DNA of 47,120 nt from NCBI GenBank assembly GCA_964509475.1, contig CAZDXJ010000011.1, positions 1 through 47,120 on the forward strand. Direction: 5' to 3'. Position numbers and translations under genes: made by a program. Origin of the DNA: CAZDXJ01 sp964509475. GTDB lineage: Bacteria; Pseudomonadota; Gammaproteobacteria; Methylococcales; Methylomonadaceae. This document shows positions 7,538 through 15,815 of this stretch, in pieces; positions within the stretch are counted from its first letter, which is position 1; each line of letters opens with the position of its first letter. A model generated the notes under the pieces. It had not been told where the DNA came from. It saw only the letters and a list, made by a program, of their open reading frames with translations, and made no database searches.

Positions 7538-8491
7538 ATGAATGAACCGACACAAAGCGATGCACAGAAAGTGCAATGGGTTGAAATAACCGAAGATAAC
7601 ACCGGTCAGAGGCTGGATAATTTCTTGTTGGCGTATCTGAAAGGCGTACCGAAAAGCCGTATTTACCGCATTGTCCGTAAAGGTGAAGTGCGTGTCAACA
7701 AGGGCCGCAAGGCGGTTCAATATCGTTTGCATACAGGTGACCTGGTTCGGATTCCACCACTTCGGGTTGCGCAAAAAGAGATACAACAAGCACCATCTGT
7801 TTTTCTGAACACCTGGTTGCAACAAAATATTCTGTTTGAAGATGAATATCTGTTGGTTATCAATAAGCCTGCCGGTTTCGCCGTGCATGGTGGCAGTGGC
7901 ATCAAGTCGGGTATTATAGAATCTTTGCGGCAAATGCGTGCGGATGCGCATTTCCTGGAATTGGTACACCGGCTGGATCGGGATACCTCGGGTTGTCTGA
8001 TAATTGCCAAGAAACGCAGCAGCCTGCGTATCCTGCATGAGTTGTTTCGTGGCGATGGTATTCGAAAAACCTATTTGGCTTTATTAAGTGGTCGATGGCA
8101 AAGAAAAAAGTTACAGGTTGATGTGCCTTTGCAAAAAAATGTCCGCCAGGGGGGAGAACGCATGGTTATTGTTGACCCGGCGGGTAAACCGGCGCAAACT
8201 TTTTTCCTGCGCCGGCAAAGGCTTGCGCGAGTCACATGGGTGGAAGCGGTGCCTAAAACCGGGCGCACCCACCAGATTCGGGTACATGCGGCCTGGTTAG
8301 GGCATCCAATTATTGGTGATCCGCGTTATGGCGATGTTCAAAGCAACCGTTTGTTTCGGGAAAAGAACTTTAAACGCATGTTTTTGCATGCGGCAAAACT
8401 GGAATTCAAGCATCCCGTTTCAGGACGCGGATTATCGGTATCGGCACCATTACCGGATGAATTTGAAAGACTGTTATCAAATGAAAAATAA
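7538..8491 (+). CDS. rluC: 23S rRNA pseudouridine synthase RluC
   Basis: Isomerises uridines of 23S rRNA (positions 955, 2504 and 2580 in E. coli numbering) to pseudouridine. It has 317 residues: an S4 RNA-binding domain (about 18-70, RLDNFLLAYLKGVPKSRIYR), then the RluA-type catalytic domain. The catalytic Asp is D147 in HRLDRDTSG, and later blocks include KTGRTHQIRVH and GDPRYG. ATG 7538 (MNEPTQSD) gives the standard family length; upstream in-frame sequence has no family match. It is divergent from rne, as in many gammaproteobacteria, and overlaps the next gene by 11 bases. Confidence 0.95.
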   Translation: MNEPTQSDAQKVQWVEITEDNTGQRLDNFLLAYLKGVPKSRIYRIVRKGEVRVNKGRKAVQYRLHTGDLVRIPPLRVAQKEIQQAPSVFLNTWLQQNILFEDEYLLVINKPAGFAVHGGSGIKSGIIESLRQMRADAHFLELVHRLDRDTSGCLIIAKKRSSLRILHELFRGDGIRKTYLALLSGRWQRKKLQVDVPLQKNVRQGGERMVIVDPAGKPAQTFFLRRQRLARVTWVEAVPKTGRTHQIRVHAAWLGHPIIGDPRYGDVQSNRLFREKNFKRMFLHAAKLEFKHPVSGRGLSVSAPLPDEFERLLSNEK

Positions 8492-9128
8492 ATTCGAACT
8501 GCTCGTTTTTGATTGGGATGGCACCTTGATCAATTCGATTGACTGGATTGTGCAGTGTATTCAACAGGCGGCGGCAGATTGCCAATGCCGGGTTCCCAGT
8601 GTTATCGAATCGAAAAATCAGATCGGTTTGAGTCTTCAGGCGGCGATGGAAAATTTATTTCCAGAGGCTGATGAAATCAAACTCAAACAATTGATGCGTG
8701 TTTACAGTGATATATACGGGTCATGGCAAATCGGGCAAAAAGATTTGTTCGATGGTGTGTATGAAACACTTGCGATCCTGCGTGACAGGGGGTATCAATT
8801 GGCTGTTGCAACCGGGAAGTCCAGAACCGGTCTGGAGCATGCACTCAATGCCACCGGAATGGCGGGTTTATTCACCAGCACACGTTGTGCCGATGAAACG
8901 GCATCGAAACCGAATCCATTGATGTTACAGGAAATTATGCAGCACGTTGGCATGAGTCCTGAACGTACCCTGATGATAGGTGACTCGGTTCATGATTTGC
9001 AAATGTCCGGTAATGCAGGCGTGGCCTGTATCGCAGTCAGTTGTGGTGTGAACGATAAAGCAACCTTGAAGCAATACAAACCACTGCATTGCTTGCAAAA
9101 TACCCATGAAATATTGAATTTATGTTAA
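8481..9128 (+). CDS. HAD-superfamily phosphatase, Gph-like
   Basis: A 215-residue haloacid-dehalogenase fold hydrolase. Motif I is DWDGT, with nucleophile D11 and acid D13. A helical cap follows (about 18-85). Motif II is VATGKSR, and the Lys of motif III is in SKPNPLML. Motif IV is MIGDSVHDLQM. It resembles the phosphoglycolate phosphatase-like gene that often sits after rluC; the substrate cannot be read from sequence. The start ATG overlaps the end of rluC by 11 bases. The stop lies 11 bases before the chosen start of the next gene, so translation of the three genes is probably coupled. Confidence 0.9.
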   Translation: MKNKFELLVFDWDGTLINSIDWIVQCIQQAAADCQCRVPSVIESKNQIGLSLQAAMENLFPEADEIKLKQLMRVYSDIYGSWQIGQKDLFDGVYETLAILRDRGYQLAVATGKSRTGLEHALNATGMAGLFTSTRCADETASKPNPLMLQEIMQHVGMSPERTLMIGDSVHDLQMSGNAGVACIAVSCGVNDKATLKQYKPLHCLQNTHEILNLC

Positions 9129-9139
9129 AAGAGGAAACA

Positions 9140-10120
9140 ATGACCGAGAATCAAATGGAAAATCTTGCGGCCACAGCAGATCAAAAAGACAATGCCTGGG
9201 AACGCGAAGTTTTGGAAAAACTGGCCCTTGCCGCCGTGACCGAACAGCGCAGAGTCCGGCGCTGGGGTATTTTTTTCAAGTCGTTGATGTTTTTATATCT
9301 GTTCATATTACTGGGGGTAGCCCTTTACCCAAAGCTTGAATCGGAAATATCCGGTTCGGAAGAAGGGCATACCGCCATACTCGAAATCAAGGGCATGATC
9401 TCGGAGGATTCAGAATCCAGTGCCGACAGTATCATTGAAGGATTACGCGAGGCGGTGAAGAATGAATCGACCAAGGGAATTATTTTGCATTTAAATTCAC
9501 CAGGTGGTACGCCGGTACAAGCGGCTTATGTCTATGAGGCCATTCGGGAAACCAAGAAAAAACATCCGGATTTGCCGATTTACGCTGTGGTTTCAGATAT
9601 TTGTGCATCAGGCTGTTATTATATTGGCGCCGCTGCCGATAAAATTTATGTCAGTCCGGCCAGTATTGTAGGCTCTATTGGTGTGCTTATGGATGGTTTT
9701 GGTTTTGTTGGAACCCTGCAAAAATTTGGTGTGGAACGGCGTTTATTGACCGCTGGTGCCCATAAAGCCATGCTGGATCCATTTTCTCCGGTCAATGCCG
9801 CTGAAAACCAACATATGCAGAAATTATTGGATCAGGTGCATAAACAATTTATCAGCGCTGTGCGGGAAGGGCGCGGTGACAGGTTGCGGGAAACCGATGA
9901 TATGTTTTCCGGCCTGGTCTGGACCGGTGAAGAAAGCATAAAACTGGGTTTGGCCGATGCCGTTGGCAATGATGATTATGTCGCTGAAAAAGTTATCGGC
10001 TATAAAAAGATCGTCAATTTCACACCTCAGCAGCATTTTCTGGATCAGTTGACGGGTAAGCTCGGTACGGTTTTTGAACATCTGATAAGCAGTTCAATTC
10101 GGGACTGGTCGATGCGTTGA
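9140..10120 (+). CDS. sppA: Signal peptide peptidase SppA-type (S49) protease
   Basis: A membrane-anchored serine protease, single-domain type, 326 residues. A cytoplasmic N-terminus (1-45) is followed by one membrane segment (about 46-66); the protease domain faces the periplasm. The Ser nucleophile is S157 in ICASGCYYIG and the Lys base is K209 in AGAHKAM. The 52-residue gap equals that of the Bacillus enzyme (S147 and K199). It degrades released signal peptides or membrane fragments. ATG 9140 is preferred over ATG 9122 because AGAGG lies five bases before it. It is the third gene of rluC-HAD-sppA. Confidence 0.92.
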   Translation: MTENQMENLAATADQKDNAWEREVLEKLALAAVTEQRRVRRWGIFFKSLMFLYLFILLGVALYPKLESEISGSEEGHTAILEIKGMISEDSESSADSIIEGLREAVKNESTKGIILHLNSPGGTPVQAAYVYEAIRETKKKHPDLPIYAVVSDICASGCYYIGAAADKIYVSPASIVGSIGVLMDGFGFVGTLQKFGVERRLLTAGAHKAMLDPFSPVNAAENQHMQKLLDQVHKQFISAVREGRGDRLRETDDMFSGLVWTGEESIKLGLADAVGNDDYVAEKVIGYKKIVNFTPQQHFLDQLTGKLGTVFEHLISSSIRDWSMR

Positions 10121-10205
10121 TGGGAGTATTCAGTTCATATTCATATTGAATGGGTTAGATTTAAGAGCCGTGCCATCCGAAGTGAAAAACAAAAGCGTAA
10201 AGCCG

Positions 10206-10475
10206 ATGAAAAAAATAATGTTGGTAATTTTGGTATTGGGCAATGCCGCCTATGCCGGAGAAAAGCTATGGTTGGCGGCAATCAGTGTTGATGAAGCGGC
10301 CAGGAAAGTCCGTAGCGGTCAACAAAGACGTGTTTTAAGCGCAAAAACACAAGTCATCGATGGCAAAAAAGTGCATATTGTCAAATCACTGACGCCTGAT
10401 GGCCGGATTCAGTACCACAAATTCGATGCACAAACGGGTTTGTTGCTGGACAGCCCCGGTGTGAAACAACGATAA
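10206..10475 (+). CDS. Small secreted PepSY-domain protein
   Basis: An 89-residue protein with a signal peptide (MKKIMLVILVLGNAAYA). The PepSY-like domain starts AISVDEAARKV, with a second half KTLTP-like ending in YHKFDAQTG. PepSY domains are small periplasmic modules, often encoded beside two-component systems, and may modulate the sensor or proteases. The start is set at the ATG giving the signal peptide; an ORF extension to 10146 is open but has no supporting feature, and no strong ribosome site is visible. It ends two bases before the response-regulator ATG, so it belongs to that operon and may be an accessory or target of the sensor. Confidence 0.8.
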   Translation: MKKIMLVILVLGNAAYAGEKLWLAAISVDEAARKVRSGQQRRVLSAKTQVIDGKKVHIVKSLTPDGRIQYHKFDAQTGLLLDSPGVKQR

Positions 10476-10477
10476 GT

Positions 10478-11146
10478 ATGCGTATTTTGATTGTTGAGGA
10501 TGAACCTGTATTGTGCGGGCAAATCCAGGATTACTTCACGGCCAAAGGCTTTGTTGCCGATATCGCTCATAATGGTGTGGATGGCTTGTATATGGGCAAG
10601 GAATATCCGCTGGATGCAGCGATTGTTGATTTGGGTTTACCGGATTTTTCCGGCCTGGAACTGATCAAAAAATTGCGTGCCCAGGAAATCAATTTTCCGA
10701 TTCTCATCTTGACGGCAAGAAGCCGCTGGCAGGAAAAAGTACAAGGCCTGGAAGCGGGCGCCGATGATTATCTGGTCAAACCCTTTCATTATGAAGAGCT
10801 TGCCGCACGCTTGAACGCCTTGCTTCGCCGTTACGCAGGGCGTGCGCATCCGGTTTTAAAGCAAGGTGAAATTCATTTGGATACCGTTTCCCAGGAGGTT
10901 CGGGTCGATGGCAAAAAGATTGATTTAACAGCTTATGAATACAAGATATTGGAATATTTGATGCTGCACAAAGGCGAAGTCGTGTCCAAATCCGTTTTGA
11001 CCGAACATGTCTATGACGAAGACGATGATCGCGATAGTAACGTTATCGAAGTGTTTATTGGCCGGTTAAGAAAAAAACTGGATGCGGATGGCGCGTTGAA
11101 ACCTATAGAAACCTTGCGTGGGCGGGGTTACCGGATTTCTGATTAG
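10478..11146 (+). CDS. PhoP-like response regulator (OmpR family)
   Basis: 222 residues. An N-terminal receiver (1-118) has the acidic pocket EDE at the start, the phosphorylated D51, the T in ILTARS and K in LVKPFHYEE. A C-terminal winged-helix DNA-binding domain (about 128-221) contains LTAYEYKILEYLM and the terminal GRGYRI. It binds DNA as a dimer after phosphorylation by the kinase encoded 57 bases downstream. The pair looks like PhoP/PhoQ or QseB-type; the signal and regulon are unknown. Confidence 0.93.
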   Translation: MRILIVEDEPVLCGQIQDYFTAKGFVADIAHNGVDGLYMGKEYPLDAAIVDLGLPDFSGLELIKKLRAQEINFPILILTARSRWQEKVQGLEAGADDYLVKPFHYEELAARLNALLRRYAGRAHPVLKQGEIHLDTVSQEVRVDGKKIDLTAYEYKILEYLMLHKGEVVSKSVLTEHVYDEDDDRDSNVIEVFIGRLRKKLDADGALKPIETLRGRGYRISD

Positions 11147-11202
11147 TACAGAATCTGATGTTTAATCGGCGGCAACTCATTGGAAAATGGATACTGTGCT
11201 GA

Positions 11203-12546
11203 ATGAACACAAATTCATTAAGTTTTCGTCTGTTATTGTCCAGTGGATTGGTGTTGGCGGCTTTTTTTATTTTGGTTGCCTGGGTTTTGGAAAAGGGATT
11301 TCAAAAAAGTACCGAACAGGCACTCAAGGAAAAACTGCAAATTCACATTTACTCATTGCTTTCCGCCGCTGAATTAAGCTCACGTGGACATTTAAAAATG
11401 CCGGAAGATTTGCATGAGCCGCGTTTTGCCAGTCCCGGGTCGGGTTTGTATGCTTATATTACTCAAGCCAATCAACAGCTTGTATGGCGTTCACGGTCGG
11501 CATTGGGTTTTGATTTGGCGCCGGTCACAAAATATACGCCTGGAAAATTTGATTTTTATCGGGATGATTCAGGATGGTATAAATTGCATTATGCGGTGAT
11601 ATGGGAATATGAACCCGTTGTCGAGCGTGTGTATATATTTACTGTGGCTGAAGACGCGCATGCTGTTGCGGCGCAGGTATCTGAATTCAAAAAAACCTTG
11701 CGTGCCTGGCTATTTGGCATCAGTTTGGTGTCTTTATTAACCCAATTTATGGTTTTACGCTGGAGCTTGAAGCCCTTACGTACCATCGGCAAGGATTTAA
11801 CCGCTATCGAACAAGGCCGGAAAATCCGCTTGCAAGGACATTATGCTGAGGAATTGCAAGGTCTGGCAGGTAATCTTAATGCCTTGATCAACCATGAACG
11901 CTCCCACTCGGAACGCTATCGAAATACTCTGGCCAATCTGGCGCACAGTCTCAAAACGCCTTTGACGGTATTACGCAGTTGTGTGAAATCTTTGGATATA
12001 CCGGAGGATGTGCGTGTAACCTTGCAGGCACAGGTTTCCAGCATGAATACAATGGTCGAATATCAATTGCAACGGGCGGCGGCAAAAGGCAAACAACAAT
12101 TGACCGGACAGGTTGACGTGACCGAAGTTACCGGCAAAATTATTGCCGCTTTGGACAAGGTGTATGCCGATAAACAGGTGCGGGTGTTGTGTCTTGTGAA
12201 CGAACCTTGCCGGGTTTATTATTCGGCTGGAGATATTTACGAAATTGCCGGAAATTTACTGGATAATGCTTATAAATGGTGTAAAGGTCAGGTTAGTATG
12301 GATATCCAGTTACGCAGCGAAGATGAACACTCCCTGGTTTTGCAAATTGAAGACGATGGTCCGGGGATTTATGAACATCAGCTTGATAAAATCCTTAAAC
12401 GGGGTGTTCGCGCCGATGAAAATATTGATGGCCATGGTATTGGTATGGCGGTAGTGCATGAATTGGTTGAGGTTTTGGGTGGCAAACTGTATGGCGGAAA
12501 AAGTGAGACTTTAGGTGGCATGATGTGGCGGGTGTATTTGCCATAA
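11203..12546 (+). CDS. PhoQ-like sensor histidine kinase
   Basis: A 447-residue inner-membrane kinase. Membrane segment 1 (about 10-27) is followed by a periplasmic sensor (28-170) that resembles the PhoQ sensor fold in layout, and by segment 2 (about 172-190). A HAMP-like linker follows. The dimerisation domain has the phosphorylated H248 in LAHSLKTPL, and the HATPase domain has the N box GNLLDNAYKW, DDGPGI and GHGIGMAVV. It pairs with the regulator upstream and probably senses an envelope condition. PhoQ's acidic cation patch cannot be judged by eye. Confidence 0.92.
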   Translation: MNTNSLSFRLLLSSGLVLAAFFILVAWVLEKGFQKSTEQALKEKLQIHIYSLLSAAELSSRGHLKMPEDLHEPRFASPGSGLYAYITQANQQLVWRSRSALGFDLAPVTKYTPGKFDFYRDDSGWYKLHYAVIWEYEPVVERVYIFTVAEDAHAVAAQVSEFKKTLRAWLFGISLVSLLTQFMVLRWSLKPLRTIGKDLTAIEQGRKIRLQGHYAEELQGLAGNLNALINHERSHSERYRNTLANLAHSLKTPLTVLRSCVKSLDIPEDVRVTLQAQVSSMNTMVEYQLQRAAAKGKQQLTGQVDVTEVTGKIIAALDKVYADKQVRVLCLVNEPCRVYYSAGDIYEIAGNLLDNAYKWCKGQVSMDIQLRSEDEHSLVLQIEDDGPGIYEHQLDKILKRGVRADENIDGHGIGMAVVHELVEVLGGKLYGGKSETLGGMMWRVYLP

Positions 12547-12554
12547 AGGCCTTG

Positions 12555-14024
12555 ATGATGCAAATAACGGCAGAAAAACTTTATCGTGCCGATCAGGTGC
12601 GGGAACTGGATAGACTGGCCATCGCCGGTGGTATTTCCGGCTACGAATTAATGAATCGGGCCGGGCAGGCCGCTTTTCGTTTAATTCGGGAACGTTATCC
12701 GGAAAGCCGGAATATCGTTGTGTATTGTGGTCGCGGAAATAATGCCGGCGATGCTTATATTGTTGCCCGGCTTGCTTTGCAAGCGGGTTTGCCGGTGCGG
12801 GTGTTTGCGGTGGCATCACCTGAAAAATTAAGCGGTGATGCGGCAACAGCCTGCCAAAGTTTTATTCATGCCGGTGGCAAAATTGCACTTTACCGTTCGG
12901 AAATCATACAAACTGCCGAAGCATTAATTGTTGATGGTTTGTTGGGTACCGGCCTGAACCGGGAAGTATCCGGTATCTATGCCGAGGCGATTTTACAAAT
13001 CAATCGTTCCGTAAAACCGGTTGTGGCGCTGGATATTCCTTCAGGCCTGCATGCCGATACCGGAAAAGCCATGGGTTGTACCGTACGGGCGGCATCGACA
13101 ATCACGTTCATTGGCCGCAAACAAGGGCTTTATACCGGGGATGCGGCGGAATATTGCGGGACGGTGATCTTTTCCGGCTTGGACGTTCCAGAGGCCGTTT
13201 ATCAAACGTTTGAGCCAGCATCCCGTTTGCTGCAAGCCGCACGAATGCCAAAACGGCATCGTTGCGCCCATAAAGGTGATAACGGTCATGTATTGATCGT
13301 TGGCGGCGATACCGGTTTTAGTGGTGCGGCACGCATGGCGGCGGAAGCTGCAGCGCGGGTTGGCGCCGGTCTGGTCAGTGTTGCGACCCGCCGCAGCCAT
13401 GCCGGTATTTTGAATATGGGTTGCCCTGAATTGATGTGTCATGCTGTGGAACGAGCCGATGAATTGCAGGTTTTGTTGGAAAAAGCCAATGTTGTGGTCT
13501 TGGGTCCGGGCCTGGGACAGACGGACTGGGCGATTGAATTGTTCAATACGGTTTTGTCCTGTACAAAACCTTTGCTTCTGGACGCCGATGCCTTGAATTT
13601 ATTAGCCTGCCGTTACCAGCGCAACAGGCGCTGGCTGTTGACGCCACATCCGGGTGAAGCGGCAAGATTACTGGGCCAATCGGTGGCAGAAGTACAACGG
13701 GATCGTTTTGTATCGGTTTCCCGGTTGCAAGAGAAATATCGGGGTACTATCGTGTTAAAAGGATCGGGAACCCTGATCCATGATGGTCAGACTGTCCATG
13801 TTTCGTCAACCGGTAATCCGGGTATGGCTTCGGGGGGATTTGGTGACGTGTTATCCGGTGTCATTGCCGGTTTGATAGCACAGGGCGTGCAACCTGAAGC
13901 GGCGGCATACGCGGGCGTTTACTGGCATGGCAAGGCCGCCGATCAACTTGCCGAACAAGGGGAACGCGGTTTGCTGGCCAGTGATTTAATGCCTTGTTTA
14001 AGAGCGTTGGTCAACACGGCATGA
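12555..14024 (+). CDS. nnr: Bifunctional NAD(P)HX epimerase/dehydratase
   Basis: Repairs hydrated NADH and NADPH. The N-terminal YjeF_N epimerase domain (about 1-215, with RGNNAGDAY and DGLLGTGL) interconverts the R and S forms. The C-terminal ribokinase-like domain (about 230-485) dehydrates S-NAD(P)HX at the cost of ADP. Its marks are HKGDNGHVLIVGG, the LTPHPGEAARLL block and the nucleotide-site motif GNPGMASGGFGDVL with the catalytic Asp. It has 489 residues, full length. Of two adjacent ATGs, 12555 is used, with AAAGG five bases upstream. It overlaps tsaE by four bases (ATGA). Confidence 0.95.
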   Translation: MMQITAEKLYRADQVRELDRLAIAGGISGYELMNRAGQAAFRLIRERYPESRNIVVYCGRGNNAGDAYIVARLALQAGLPVRVFAVASPEKLSGDAATACQSFIHAGGKIALYRSEIIQTAEALIVDGLLGTGLNREVSGIYAEAILQINRSVKPVVALDIPSGLHADTGKAMGCTVRAASTITFIGRKQGLYTGDAAEYCGTVIFSGLDVPEAVYQTFEPASRLLQAARMPKRHRCAHKGDNGHVLIVGGDTGFSGAARMAAEAAARVGAGLVSVATRRSHAGILNMGCPELMCHAVERADELQVLLEKANVVVLGPGLGQTDWAIELFNTVLSCTKPLLLDADALNLLACRYQRNRRWLLTPHPGEAARLLGQSVAEVQRDRFVSVSRLQEKYRGTIVLKGSGTLIHDGQTVHVSSTGNPGMASGGFGDVLSGVIAGLIAQGVQPEAAAYAGVYWHGKAADQLAEQGERGLLASDLMPCLRALVNTA

Positions 14025-14458
14025 AATTCCGGCTGGCTTCGGTACAGGCAACGGAAGCCCTGGGTGTACAGTTATTTCGGCAGCTGCCACGACCGGCTCT
14101 GGTATTTTTGCAGGGCCATCTGGGCGCCGGAAAAACGACCCTGGTGCGTGGTTTTCTGCGGGCGGCCGGTTATCGGGGAAGCGTTAAAAGCCCGACTTAC
14201 AATCTGGTGGAAGAGTATTGTATCGAAGGGCGCTATTATTACCATTTTGATTTGTATCGTTTGACTGATCCGGAAGAACTGGAATGGCTGGGAATACGGG
14301 ATTATTTGACCCAAGCTGCGATCAGCTTTGTTGAATGGCCGGAAATGGGGCAGGGCTTTCTTCCTGAAGCCGATGTAACGATTCAGTTAAACAGCCGGGA
14401 TGATGGACGTGTCGCAAGCCTGCAAAGCACGATGGGCGATTTTAATTTCATCATGTAA
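14021..14458 (+). CDS. tsaE: tRNA threonylcarbamoyladenosine ATPase TsaE
   Basis: An ATPase needed with TsaB, TsaC and TsaD for the t6A37 modification of ANN-decoding tRNAs. It has 145 residues, normal length. The Walker A motif is GHLGAGKTTL (about residues 36-45), followed by SPTYNLVEEY and HFDLYRL, typical of the family, and FVEWPE near the Walker B-like end. The start codon overlaps the nnr stop (ATGA), indicating coupled translation. The order nnr-tsaE-amiB-mutL-miaA is that of E. coli. Confidence 0.95.
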   Translation: MKFRLASVQATEALGVQLFRQLPRPALVFLQGHLGAGKTTLVRGFLRAAGYRGSVKSPTYNLVEEYCIEGRYYYHFDLYRLTDPEELEWLGIRDYLTQAAISFVEWPEMGQGFLPEADVTIQLNSRDDGRVASLQSTMGDFNFIM

Positions 14459-14513
14459 AAACAATAGCCTAGTGCTATACTTTAAACAAGTACATTATGT
14501 ATGGGTTATCGTT

Positions 14514-15815
14514 ATGCGCAAATACCGACTGATATTTTTTATCGCTAGTTTACAATATTTCGCTCTGCCGGTTCATGCCGGGCAAAATCAGGTGGAAACC
14601 TGGCGGTTTTGGACAGCGCCGGATCATACCCGGGTTGTTTTTGATGTTACCGACAGACCGGAATATCAGCTTATGGTTTTGGAAAATCCACACCGCCTGG
14701 TTGTCGATTTCAAAAATGCCAATTTACGGCAGACCTTGCCGCTACCGCCTAAAAACCATAAACTGTTTACCGGGATTCGTTCATCACTTCATGACTCCGG
14801 GGGGTTACGGGTGGTTATCGATCTGAAAAATGCGGTCAAAGCGAAAAGTTTTACATTAAAACCGAACAAGAATTACGGTCACCGTCTGGTCATCGATTTG
14901 GTTGCAAAAAAGACAACCGAAGTGCTTAAGCCGCAAACTATCACCAAATCTGTCAATAATGATTACCAGGATTTTGTGGTCGCTATCGATGCAGGACATG
15001 GTGGTGAGGATCCGGGAGCGCGCGGTTTTCGGGGAACACGGGAAAAGGATGTTGTCCTGGCCATTGCCAGAAAACTGCGCAGGCTTGTTGCCGGGCATCC
15101 CGGCATGCGGCCGGTTATGGTGCGTGATGGCGATTATTATGTGGGTTTGCGTAACCGCATGGCTATCGCTCGCAAGGTGAGGGCGGATTTGTTTATTTCG
15201 ATCCATGCGGACGCTTTTAAAAACAGTCGGGTTCAGGGCGCTTCCGTCTATACATTATCTCGCCGGGGCGCTTCCAGTGAAGCGGCACGTTGGTTGGCAA
15301 ATCATGAAAATGCGGCGGACTTGGTTGGGGGCGTCAGCCTGGATGATAAAGACGATGTATTGGCTTCGGTATTGCTCGATCTATCGCAAACAGCAACCCA
15401 GGACGCCAGCCTGGAATTAGCCAAAGAGGTATTGAGTAATTTTACAAATATCGGTAAATTACATAAACGGAGCGTGCAAAAGGCGGGGTTTCTGGTATTG
15501 AAATCCCCGGATATTCCATCCATCCTTGTTGAAACCGCTTATATTTCCAATCCGACGGAAGAACAAAAATTACGTAGTGAAAGGCATCAGGAAAAGATAG
15601 CCCGAGCCATTTTCAAAGGTATTGCCGCTTATTATCACCACCATTTACCCGGCGGCGTATACAGGGCTTCAACCCGGCATGTTATTTCCCGGGGTGAAAC
15701 CTTGTCCGGTATCGCAATGCAATATGGGGTCAGTATGAAACAACTCATGATGGTCAATGGCCTGTCCAGTGAACAAATACGTATTGGCCAAGTACTCTCG
15801 ATACCCAGAAGTTGA
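14514..15815 (+). CDS. amiB: N-acetylmuramoyl-L-alanine amidase with AMIN and LysM
   Basis: A periplasmic zinc amidase that cleaves septal peptidoglycan during cell separation. It has 433 residues. A signal peptide (about 1-22, ending VHA) leads into an AMIN domain (about 28-130) that targets the septum. Amidase_3 (about 160-375) has the first zinc ligands in AIDAGHGGEDPGARG, then SIHADAF and the Glu in LVETAYISNP. A C-terminal LysM (about 388-432) binds peptidoglycan. In E. coli, activation is by EnvC/NlpD-type factors; none is encoded here. A TATACT hexamer at 14476-14481 could be a -10 element for this gene. Its stop overlaps the mutL start. Confidence 0.95.
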   Translation: MRKYRLIFFIASLQYFALPVHAGQNQVETWRFWTAPDHTRVVFDVTDRPEYQLMVLENPHRLVVDFKNANLRQTLPLPPKNHKLFTGIRSSLHDSGGLRVVIDLKNAVKAKSFTLKPNKNYGHRLVIDLVAKKTTEVLKPQTITKSVNNDYQDFVVAIDAGHGGEDPGARGFRGTREKDVVLAIARKLRRLVAGHPGMRPVMVRDGDYYVGLRNRMAIARKVRADLFISIHADAFKNSRVQGASVYTLSRRGASSEAARWLANHENAADLVGGVSLDDKDDVLASVLLDLSQTATQDASLELAKEVLSNFTNIGKLHKRSVQKAGFLVLKSPDIPSILVETAYISNPTEEQKLRSERHQEKIARAIFKGIAAYYHHHLPGGVYRASTRHVISRGETLSGIAMQYGVSMKQLMMVNGLSSEQIRIGQVLSIPRS

